Positions 1-6,224 of a stretch of DNA of 6,363 nucleotides are shown here, piece after piece. A program made the position numbers and the translations under genes. Below the pieces are notes generated by a model. The model saw only the letters and a program-made list of their open reading frames with translations. It did no database searches and was not told the DNA's origin. Source of the stretch: Deltaproteobacteria bacterium (GTDB lineage Bacteria > Myxococcota > UBA727 > JABDBI01); contig JAESQZ010000054.1 in assembly GCA_016764955.1 (NCBI GenBank), positions 1 to 6,363 on the forward strand, read 5' to 3'. The first letter of the stretch is position 1; every line of letters begins with the position of its first letter.

Positions 1-2
1 AA

Positions 3-2429
3 GAATTTTTGTGGGCTAGTCGCGAGCTGACGGCTGTCATCCCGGGCTTGACCCGGGATCCAGTGCTGGACACCGGCTCAAAGGCCGGTGTGACAGGTAG
101 CATCCCAGCCCTCGCCAAAAAAATCCATGAACTCCACCAAAATAACATCACAGCATTTTTGCCAGTTTACGGCTTAGAGGGAGTTCACCAGTACAAAGAG
201 TTGTTGGAATCTCATGGAGTTCAAGTGAGACATCTAACTCAGGCTGTAAGTTTCTTAACTGCGTTTAATTTTAATGCATCCATTCATGCCTATACTTTTG
301 TAGCAGAGCCGGAGCCACCAGCTCGAAGTGCTGTATTTCCTGAGCTTGGGCTTGGCATCTTCTCGCCAGATGATGTTTTCGGGGTCCGAATCAAACGCGA
401 AGTCGGGCGCAAAGGTGGCTTTAAGACCACTTTGGCTGACTTAGAAGTTGACGACGCCATTGTGCATGTGGATCACGGGATTGGCTTGTTTAAAGGCCTA
501 ACGCGTCTCAACGTTCGAGGTGTTGAACAAGACTATTTGCTTTTGGTTTATGCAGGTGATGACAAGCTTTACTTGCCTGTGCATCGAATTAATTTAATTC
601 AGCCGTATTCGGGTGCTGAGGGCTCAAAGCCGCGATTAGATAAGCTAGGTGGCAAAGGCTGGCAGACGCGTAAGAAAAAAGTCCAAGAAGCTGTTTTAGC
701 CATGGCGCAGGATTTGCTTAATCTTTATGCCAAGCGTGAGTTAGTCAAACGGCCGATTTTTAAAGCGCCTGAGCATAATTATATTGAGTTTGAGTCGGAG
801 TTTCCTTTTGAGACCACTCCCGATCAGCAGCAAGCCATCGATGATGTTTTGGGGGATATGCAAAAAGAAAAGCCCATGGATCGGTTGATTTGTGGTGATG
901 TGGGCTATGGCAAAACCGAAGTTGCTATGCGAGCTGCTATGTTGGCAGTTTTAAGTGGTAAACAGGTTGCTGTTTTAGCACCAACAACGATTTTGGCTCA
1001 GCAGCACGGGATTACGTTTACAGAGCGCTTCAAAAATATTGGTGCTCGTGTTGAAGTGGTAAGCCGCTTTCATAAAGCTAAGCAGAATGATGAGATTTTG
1101 AAGCGAGCCAAGGCGGGTCAGGTTGATATTTTAATTGGAACCCATCGGATCTTGTCAGAAGATGTGGGCTTCAAAGATCTTGGTTTGGTAGTTGTAGACG
1201 AAGAACAACGCTTTGGAATCAAAGCCAAAGAGCACTTAAAGAAACTCAAAACTCATATAGATGTCTTAACGCTTTCAGCGACACCGATCCCCAGAACGCT
1301 TCAAATGGGCTTCTTTGGATTACGTGATTTGAGTGTGATTGAAACGCCGCCGGTTGATAGACGGGCCATTCGAACGTCGCTGGTTCGATTCGAGGATGAG
1401 CTGATTCGAGAGAGTATTTTGCGTGAGTTGCATCGTGGTGGGCAGGTTTATTTTGTGCATAATCGTGTGAACAGTATTTATGCAAAAGCAGATTACTTAA
1501 GAAGCTTGATCCCTGAGGCACGAATCGAAGTGGCCCATGGCCAAATGCATGAGCGTGATCTGGAAGAAACGATGATTCGTTTCATGAAGCATGAGTTTCA
1601 CGTGCTGGTTTGCACAACGATTATTGAAACAGGCATCGATGTGTCGACAGCCAATACCATGTTCATTGATCATGCGGATGATTTTGGATTGGCGCAGCTT
1701 TATCAACTTCGTGGGCGTATCGGCCGCAGTAAAGAGCGAGCTTTTGCCTATTTAGTGATACCCGGAAGTGAAGAGGGCCTAACGCCAATTGCACGTAAGC
1801 GACTCGAAATTTTGCAGCGCTTTAGTGAGCTCGGTGCGGGCTTTAGAATCGCCCAGCATGATTTAGAGCTTCGTGGAGCAGGAGATTTGCTAGGTAAAAG
1901 CCAGCATGGCCATGTGGCAGCAGTTGGTTATGACTTATATTCAGACTTGCTCAAAGAAGCCGTTGAGCAGCTTAAGGGTCAAAAGCATGCTGAGGTGCCT
2001 GACCCAGATATTCAAGTGCCAGTTCCAGCACTGATTCCTGAGAACTATATTTCTGATTTGTCAGAACGCATGGGTATCTATCAGCGACTTGCAACGGCCC
2101 AAGAAGACACGGCGTTGTATGGAGTTTTAGATGATTTGCAAGCGCGATTTGGGGGAGTCCCCGAAGAAGTATATGCTTTGGTCCAGGTGATGGCACTTAA
2201 AAACATCATGAAATCTATGGCCTTGATGGGGCTTGAGATAGGGCCTTCTAAGCTAGCTATCTCGTTGGGCGACCAGGCTAAACTGGATCCGGCTAGGCTT
2301 GCTAAATGGGTCAAAGAAAACGAAGCTGAGTGGACACTGACGCCTAAGATGAAGCTAATTAGAGACTTGAAGACGGATAGATGGTTTGAGGAAGCGAAGA
2401 AGGGTTTAGCTGAGCTGCAAGGCTTATAG
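3..2429 (+). CDS. mfd: Transcription-repair coupling factor Mfd, 5'-truncated by the window edge
   Basis: Mfd is a superfamily 2 translocase that removes stalled RNA polymerase at DNA lesions and recruits UvrA for nucleotide excision repair. Numbering from the TTG at 9, the fragment shows the D3 region (about 32-120), the RNA-polymerase-interacting CarD-like domain (about 145-205, with VHVDHGIGLFKG), and two helicase lobes. Motifs include Walker A GDVGYGKTE (296-304), DEEQRFG (397-403), SATPIPRT (423-430), TTIIETGID (536-544) and QLRGRIGRS (566-574). The C-terminal D7 domain runs from about 668 to 806 and ends at TAG 2427-2429. Full Mfd is about 1150 aa, so the UvrB-like N-terminal module lies upstream. 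The TTG at 9 is not a real start, because the frame stays open to base 3. Residues 10-29 are encoded by a palindromic repeat at the D1/D3 boundary. The identity is certain; only the beginning is missing. Confidence 0.97.
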   Translation, partial: EFLWASRELTAVIPGLTRDPVLDTGSKAGVTGSIPALAKKIHELHQNNITAFLPVYGLEGVHQYKELLESHGVQVRHLTQAVSFLTAFNFNASIHAYTFVAEPEPPARSAVFPELGLGIFSPDDVFGVRIKREVGRKGGFKTTLADLEVDDAIVHVDHGIGLFKGLTRLNVRGVEQDYLLLVYAGDDKLYLPVHRINLIQPYSGAEGSKPRLDKLGGKGWQTRKKKVQEAVLAMAQDLLNLYAKRELVKRPIFKAPEHNYIEFESEFPFETTPDQQQAIDDVLGDMQKEKPMDRLICGDVGYGKTEVAMRAAMLAVLSGKQVAVLAPTTILAQQHGITFTERFKNIGARVEVVSRFHKAKQNDEILKRAKAGQVDILIGTHRILSEDVGFKDLGLVVVDEEQRFGIKAKEHLKKLKTHIDVLTLSATPIPRTLQMGFFGLRDLSVIETPPVDRRAIRTSLVRFEDELIRESILRELHRGGQVYFVHNRVNSIYAKADYLRSLIPEARIEVAHGQMHERDLEETMIRFMKHEFHVLVCTTIIETGIDVSTANTMFIDHADDFGLAQLYQLRGRIGRSKERAFAYLVIPGSEEGLTPIARKRLEILQRFSELGAGFRIAQHDLELRGAGDLLGKSQHGHVAAVGYDLYSDLLKEAVEQLKGQKHAEVPDPDIQVPVPALIPENYISDLSERMGIYQRLATAQEDTALYGVLDDLQARFGGVPEEVYALVQVMALKNIMKSMALMGLEIGPSKLAISLGDQAKLDPARLAKWVKENEAEWTLTPKMKLIRDLKTDRWFEEAKKGLAELQGL
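35..95 (+). repeat. 61-bp palindromic repeat, copy 1, in frame inside mfd
   Basis: The element begins TGTCATCCCGGG and ends CCGGTGTGACA. It contains two perfect 8-bp stems: 39-46 with 52-59 (loop CTTGA) and 70-77 with 84-91 (loop TCAAAG). Between them lies the small palindrome CCAGTGCTGG at 60-69. Outer TGTCA/TGACA ends are inverted, and C34 and G96 extend them to a 63-nt unit, equal to 21 codons. It matches the 4683-4743 copy, in reverse complement, at 56 of 61 positions. Translation in the mfd frame gives VIPGLTRDPVLDTGSKAGVT with no stop. It resembles the small palindromic repeats known in Alphaproteobacteria and the Rickettsia palindromic elements that sit inside genes; that family relation is inferred. 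No mobility gene is present, so any movement would have to be in trans. Confidence 0.9.
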
Positions 2430-2430
2430 T

Positions 2431-2458
2431 TGTCATGCCAGCCTTCGCTGGTGTGACA
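2431..2458. terminator. 28-nt palindrome between convergent genes, likely bidirectional terminator and reduced repeat copy
   Basis: TGTCATGCCAGC (2431-2442) pairs with GCTGGTGTGACA (2447-2458) around the loop CTTC. As + strand RNA this gives a 12-bp stem with two G-U pairs at positions 6 and 7 and no mismatch. It starts one base after the mfd stop (TAG 2427-2429) and ends directly against the stop codon of the minus-strand lipoprotein (2459-2461), so it could end transcripts from both sides. There is no clear U-run on either side, so classical intrinsic termination is uncertain. Its ends, TGTCAT and GGTGTGACA, are the same as those of the 61-bp repeat at 35-95, so it may be an internally deleted member of that family. 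Confidence 0.6.
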
Positions 2459-2950
2459 TCAAAGCCCACTCAAGTTCTCAAAGCCACCTTCTATGGTGTC
2501 GCCTTTTGGCTTGAGTACTAGGCGATTCACATCATTGACAGCCATCCACTGTTCCCCTGAGGGAAGGTCGACCAAGCTATGTTGGTTAAAAAAGTAGAAA
2601 ACATCATACTTACTTTCTTTGTGCAAAATATTCTGAATATGCATACGAAGGTTTATTTCTTTGACGTGTGAGAAGGTTTTTTCTAATTTTTCCTGCAGTT
2701 GGACGTAGTTATAGTCATCACCAGGTTCGTTGGTGGCATTGGTCTCTAGGTAATCTGGAGACACCAAGGCCATGATTTCAGGAATTGATCGCGAGACGAT
2801 GGCATTTCGATAATCGTCCATGAATTTCGTTACCGCACGATTTTCTTTCGTATCTCGAACGCTGGTATTCGGAATCAACTTGGGCTTGCAGCCCGTAGCG
2901 ACGAGCAGGAAACAAAGAGAGAATATCTGCGCGATCGTTTTTGTTGACAT
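2459..2950 (-). CDS. Small lipoprotein with NTF2/SnoaL-like domain, unknown function
   Basis: This 163-aa protein starts with a lysine-containing n-region, a hydrophobic stretch (about 6-18) and the lipobox-like ATGC. C21 is therefore the probable lipidated residue, giving an envelope-anchored lipoprotein. The remainder (about 39-155) has the helix-then-sheet pattern of NTF2/SnoaL-like proteins: an amphipathic start (VTKFMDDYRNAI), the motif IMALVSPDYLE, and later beta-rich segments such as YDVFYFFNQHSLVDL. In that fold such proteins may be enzymes or simply binding modules; no catalytic residues can be assigned. The start at ATG 2950-2948 is well supported by a strong Shine-Dalgarno AAGGAG (minus strand, 2964-2959) with an 8-nt spacer. 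It converges with mfd and diverges from the oppA-like gene. The coding assignment is good; the fold call is moderate and rests on pattern only. Confidence 0.85.
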   Translation of the reverse strand: MSTKTIAQIFSLCFLLVATGCKPKLIPNTSVRDTKENRAVTKFMDDYRNAIVSRSIPEIMALVSPDYLETNATNEPGDDYNYVQLQEKLEKTFSHVKEINLRMHIQNILHKESKYDVFYFFNQHSLVDLPSGEQWMAVNDVNRLVLKPKGDTIEGGFENLSGL

Positions 2951-2973
2951 GAATGAGTCTCCTTGCCTATGTT
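2944..2973 (+). promoter_or_regulatory. Candidate sigma-70 promoter for the opp operon
   Basis: A perfect -35 hexamer TTGACA (2944-2949) is followed after 18 bp by TATGTT (2968-2973), which matches the -10 consensus at 4 of 6 positions. The predicted transcript start near 2980 leaves only a very short leader before ATG 2984 or ATG 2993. The -35 box overlaps the first codons of the divergent lipoprotein gene, and the spacer overlaps its Shine-Dalgarno, so expression of the two genes may be linked. The call rests on sequence match alone. Confidence 0.35.
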
Positions 2974-2992
2974 TTTAACCTTGATGTCAAAT

Positions 2993-4669
2993 ATGAGCAA
3001 CCGGATTTTTTTCGCCGTCCTTTTTTCTGGCTTCTTTTTACTCAATTGCACCAAAAAGAGCCAAATTTTAGCCAGCGAGCCTGCTACCCCAGGCGCCATA
3101 ACCATTGGGTTGGCCCAAGAGCCGGATTCTTTGTTTATCCCTTTTAGAGAAATGATCGCTTCAGAAGAAGTGGTGAGGGTAGGCATGTATACTCTGACCG
3201 CTTTTGATGAAAACTGGAATTTGATGCCCTGGGCCGCCAAAGAGATTCCCACGCTTGAAAACGGCAAATTGGAACTCTTTACCCAAAATGGCCAGAAAAA
3301 GATGAGAACCACTTGGGAAATAAAAGACGATTTTTTCTGGGCAGATGGCAAGCCGCTTACCGCAGATGATTTCGTGCTCTGCTATCAAATTATTAAGGAC
3401 CCTACTCAGGAAGTCATTGATCGAACAACCGTTGAAAAGATCGAAAGCATGGAGGCTAGGGGGCCGAAGAGGAAAACACTAGTGGTTACTTGGAAGGAGC
3501 CTTACGCCTACTATGCTAATTACCGGAACCATCAGGCTTTGCCGGTTCACGTGGTAGGGCCTCTTTACAAAGCGGCACCTGAAAGGCTCAAGAAAAGCAA
3601 GTTTGGCCAGAAGCCTTTATTGGCAGGCCCTTTCACGATCAAAGAGTGGGCGCCGGGTGAGTACCTTCGGGCGGAGGCAAATCCATATGCTAAAGGTTGG
3701 CTAAAGCCCAAAGTCAAAGAAATTATTTGGCGGATTATCCCGCAAACCAACACCTTGGAGTCTAACTTGGTTGCAGGAGATATTGATGCGATTTCACCGA
3801 TAAGCTTGGGCTTGGAGCAGGTTCTTCAAATTGAGCGGCGTTTTAAAGACCAGTTTAATTTTTATTACACGCCGGGCCTTGTATGGGAGCATATTGATTT
3901 TAATCTAGATAACCCGATTCTCAAAGATAGACGTGTTCGTCGGGCACTTGCCTATGGAGCCAATCGGCAGGGTATAACTGACTTGTTATCGAATGGTAAA
4001 CAGCCTGTGGCACACGGAACGGAGCCAGAAAAGTCGCCTTACTATAATCCTAATGTTCGTAAATATAACTTTGATCCCAAGCAGGCTGAAAAACTTTTGG
4101 ATGAAGCAGGCTGGAAGCGTCCAAAACCTGGGGCTATTCGAGAAAAAAATGGTGAGCGTTTGAAATTAACGCTCATGACGACTTCAGGGAACAAGTCACG
4201 TGAGAAGGTCGAGCAGTTTCTGCAGTCACAATGGCGTAATATCGGGGTGGATGTGGAGATTCACAATCAACCAGCCAAAGTGTTTTTTAGTCAAACCATG
4301 CACAAACGCAAGTATAAGCATATGGCGATGTATGCTTGGATTAAAGACCCCGTATCGCTGTCTGATACTATTTGGCGATGTGACTATATCCCGAAAAAAT
4401 CCAATGGTTATTTAGGCCAAAACCAAACAGGCTTTTGCGATCCAAAAGTAGACGAGCTTTTCAAAAAAGCCTCCCAAGAGCTCGATATGAAAAAGCGGGT
4501 CAAGTATGCACACCAAATCGAGGAGATTTTGGCTGAAGAGCTCCCAGCTTTGCCGCTCTACTTCAAAGTTGAGGTGAGTGTGACCAAAAAAGGCCTCAAA
4601 AACTGGAAGCCAACCGGTATCTTGCAGCCAGTGACCTGGAATGCCAAAGATTGGAGCTTCGAGGAGTGA
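2993..4669 (+). CDS. Peptide ABC transporter substrate-binding lipoprotein (SBP family 5, OppA/DppA-like)
   Basis: It captures a peptide or related solute in the periplasm and hands it to the OppB/OppC-type channel encoded next. From ATG 2993 it is 558 aa, within the usual 500-600 aa for family 5 binding proteins. The signal peptide is MSNR, then a hydrophobic run to residue 17, then C19 in the context LLNC. Asparagine just before the cysteine is unusual for a lipobox, so lipidation is likely but not sure. The family signature WEIKDDFFWADGKPLTADDF (108-127) is clear. The ligand-domain core includes RVRRALAYGANR, and the C-terminal block has DPKVDELFKKA and ELPALPLYF. Alternative starts are TTG 2963, ATG 2969 and ATG 2984. 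I prefer 2993 because it gives a compact signal peptide and lies downstream of the candidate promoter; none has a good Shine-Dalgarno. Substrate cannot be predicted; peptides are the default, but family members also bind sugars, nickel and other ligands. Confidence 0.93.
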   Translation: MSNRIFFAVLFSGFFLLNCTKKSQILASEPATPGAITIGLAQEPDSLFIPFREMIASEEVVRVGMYTLTAFDENWNLMPWAAKEIPTLENGKLELFTQNGQKKMRTTWEIKDDFFWADGKPLTADDFVLCYQIIKDPTQEVIDRTTVEKIESMEARGPKRKTLVVTWKEPYAYYANYRNHQALPVHVVGPLYKAAPERLKKSKFGQKPLLAGPFTIKEWAPGEYLRAEANPYAKGWLKPKVKEIIWRIIPQTNTLESNLVAGDIDAISPISLGLEQVLQIERRFKDQFNFYYTPGLVWEHIDFNLDNPILKDRRVRRALAYGANRQGITDLLSNGKQPVAHGTEPEKSPYYNPNVRKYNFDPKQAEKLLDEAGWKRPKPGAIREKNGERLKLTLMTTSGNKSREKVEQFLQSQWRNIGVDVEIHNQPAKVFFSQTMHKRKYKHMAMYAWIKDPVSLSDTIWRCDYIPKKSNGYLGQNQTGFCDPKVDELFKKASQELDMKKRVKYAHQIEEILAEELPALPLYFKVEVSVTKKGLKNWKPTGILQPVTWNAKDWSFEE

Positions 4670-4682
4670 GGAAACCCATAAT

Positions 4683-4743
4683 TGTCACCCCGGCCTCCGA
4701 GCCGGGGTCCAGCACTGGATCCCGGGTCAAGCCCGGGATGACG
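4683..4743 (-). repeat. 61-bp palindromic repeat, copy 2, between oppA-like and oppB-like genes
   Basis: Read on the minus strand this matches the 35-95 element at 56 of 61 positions. On the plus strand it forms two perfect 8-bp stems: 4687-4694 with 4701-4708 (loop CTCCGA) and 4719-4726 with 4732-4739 (loop TCAAG). It begins 13 bp after the binding-protein stop (4667-4669) and ends 7 bp before the probable oppB Shine-Dalgarno (4751-4755). In the transcript these hairpins could protect the upstream oppA message from 3' exonucleases or reduce read-through into the permease genes, as reported for REP sequences between malE and malF of E. coli. That role is inferred from position and structure. 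Confidence 0.9.
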
Positions 4744-4763
4744 ATAAGTCAAAGGCTTTCAGT

Positions 4764-6224
4764 ATGAAACATTTAGCCATTCGGTTTTTACAGATGCTCT
4801 TGATCTTGGCTGTTTTGAGTGTTTTTCTCTTTTGGCTGATGCTCCAAATGCCTGGCAATCCTGTTGATTTATTGATTACCAGTAATCCAAGAATCAAAGC
4901 AGAAGATGTGATTCGGCTTAAAAAGCTAAAAGGCCTCGATAAGCCCTGGTATGTTCAATACGTGCGCTGGATGTGGGGGTATTATGAACCGACAAGAGCG
5001 CCTGATATTGATCCGCTTGATCCAGCTCTTGACTCTAGACCTACTGGTGAAGAAGTTCACTTTTTATTTAATGACAAAGTCTCGGGTGGGCGCAAGTGGT
5101 TTGTGATCAAAAACCAGGCAGGTCTTGAGTCTGTGGGGACGCTTTGGATTGATGATGCTCCACCTACTCAATTGGCTGTTCAGCCTATTGAGAGCCAAGC
5201 GATAGAAAAGCCTGAAACGTTTTCAGTTAATTTATCTAAGTTTGTGACGGGCGATACCAAAGGCCTCCGATTTAAGTTGATTGGCGGTAGCCCTGGTGAA
5301 GTTGACAATCAGGGTATTTATCGTTGGCTGGAACAAGCGATTGGTCAGCGCGTTGTTCAATTTGAGGTTTATAATAAGGCTGGTGATAAGGCGTTGGGTG
5401 CTTTTAGCGTGGAACAAGATCCAATTCCCAATAAAAAGATTTTTAATAAGGGCTTTATATTTATATTCACGGGCGATACAGAGGCCATGGGCTTTTCGAA
5501 TACTTATAAACGCCCGGTTTGGACGTTATTAAAGTCTCGAGTTGCTAACACACTTTGGCTCATGTTTCCGGCGATTTTATTATCGCTGCTGATTGCTCTG
5601 CCATTGGGTGTTTTGAGTGCTTATCGGCAACACTCTTGGATTGATTATCTCTTAAATTTCTTGGCCTTTGTCGGGATTTCACTGCCTGTTTTTTGGTTTG
5701 GCATTATGATGATGTTTTGGTTTGCTGAAAAGCTTCAGTGGTTTCCGGCAGGCGGAATTGAATCGCCAGGGATTTGGCGGCAGGGTTACTGGGATATTTT
5801 TGTTGATCGCTTGTCTCACGCTGTGTTGCCGGTGATTGTTTTGTCGATTGCTTATGCTGGCCGCTGGCTTAGATACATGCGGGCATCGATGCTCGAAATT
5901 TTGCCAGCTGATTATATCAGGACAGCTAGAGCCAAAGGTTTATCTGAGCGCATTGTGCTGCTGAAACATGCCTTGCGCAATGCTTTAATACCTGTGGTTA
6001 CGGTATTGGCGTTATCTGTTCCGGCTTTGTTTGGTGGTGCAGTATTAACAGAGACTGTCTTTGCATGGCCTGGGATTGGGCGGCTGCAATATGACGCCGT
6101 CATGAATAGCGACTACTATGTGGCGATTGTGGTCTTCTTGATTTCAGCGCTGTTGGTGATGTTGGGGAATCTATTGGCAGATTGGCTCTATATTATCATT
6201 GATCCACGCGTGAGGAAATCATGA
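4764..6224 (+). CDS. Peptide ABC transporter permease, OppB/DppB type, with enlarged periplasmic loop
   Basis: This inner-membrane subunit would form half of the transport channel with the OppC-type protein that follows. From ATG 4764 it is 486 aa, against roughly 300-340 aa in usual OppB/DppB proteins. TM1 spans about 8-27 and is followed by the conserved MPGNP and GLDKPWYVQYVRWMWG (57-72). The family then normally continues with G-D-L-G-x-S; here the equivalent GDTEAMGFS starts only at 237, so about 160 residues are inserted. The remaining TMs run from about 263 to the end. The EAA loop that docks the ATPase is intact (DYIRTARAKGL at 383-393, then HALRNALIPV), as is LTETVFAWPGIGR (428-440). 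The start at 4764 is chosen for MKHLAIRFL leading into TM1 and for AAAGG at 4751-4755 with an 8-nt spacer. An upstream in-frame extension would pass through the repeat and has no Opp similarity. Confidence 0.93.
   Translation: MKHLAIRFLQMLLILAVLSVFLFWLMLQMPGNPVDLLITSNPRIKAEDVIRLKKLKGLDKPWYVQYVRWMWGYYEPTRAPDIDPLDPALDSRPTGEEVHFLFNDKVSGGRKWFVIKNQAGLESVGTLWIDDAPPTQLAVQPIESQAIEKPETFSVNLSKFVTGDTKGLRFKLIGGSPGEVDNQGIYRWLEQAIGQRVVQFEVYNKAGDKALGAFSVEQDPIPNKKIFNKGFIFIFTGDTEAMGFSNTYKRPVWTLLKSRVANTLWLMFPAILLSLLIALPLGVLSAYRQHSWIDYLLNFLAFVGISLPVFWFGIMMMFWFAEKLQWFPAGGIESPGIWRQGYWDIFVDRLSHAVLPVIVLSIAYAGRWLRYMRASMLEILPADYIRTARAKGLSERIVLLKHALRNALIPVVTVLALSVPALFGGAVLTETVFAWPGIGRLQYDAVMNSDYYVAIVVFLISALLVMLGNLLADWLYIIIDPRVRKS
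4986..5468 (+). other. Periplasmic insertion domain in the OppB-type permease, partly Ig/cadherin-like
   Basis: These bases encode about residues 75-235, between the WMWG end of the usual first periplasmic segment and the GDTEAMGFS block. Membrane topology of the family places this stretch in the periplasm. Residues about 133-218 read like the putative-Ig/cadherin-like pattern: a PI.SQ start, FSVNLSKFVTGDTKGLRFKL, then GGSPGEVDNQGIYRW, then GQRVVQFEVYNKAGDKALGAFSV, with alternating hydrophobics typical of beta strands. Residues about 93-130 are also beta-rich but I cannot assign them. The inserted region has no predicted transmembrane segment. It might contact the binding protein, peptidoglycan or another envelope component. 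The insertion itself is clear from comparison with DppB; the fold name is a pattern-based guess. Confidence 0.6.

Noticed and set aside
9..11. TTG as the real start of the mfd gene
   Set aside because: The frame is open to the window edge, and the UvrB-like N-terminal module of Mfd would be missing; the gene is cut by the window, not started here.
1246..2314. Several minus-strand open frames of 69-91 aa inside mfd
   Set aside because: They overlap strongly conserved helicase motifs of mfd and have no recognisable features or ribosome sites.
2953..3147. A 64-aa plus-strand open frame at the start of the oppA-like gene
   Set aside because: It overlaps the binding-protein gene in another frame and resembles no family I know; it is a shadow.
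2875..3351. A 158-aa minus-strand open frame
   Set aside because: It lies antisense to the signal peptide and N-domain of the binding protein and overlaps the lipoprotein gene, which has a strong Shine-Dalgarno and signal peptide. Its composition is that of an antisense shadow.
35..4743. The repeat copies as a CRISPR array or as ends of one large transposon
   Set aside because: There are only two full copies, about 4.6 kb apart, with housekeeping and transport genes between them and no transposase. The inverted orientation is more simply explained by dispersed independent insertions.
4641..4763. An N-terminal extension of the OppB-type permease in the same open frame
   Set aside because: It overlaps the end of the oppA-like gene and translates the palindromic repeat (HPGLRAGVQHW, QARDDD). 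It has no Opp similarity, and a good ATG with AAAGG upstream lies at 4764 directly before TM1.
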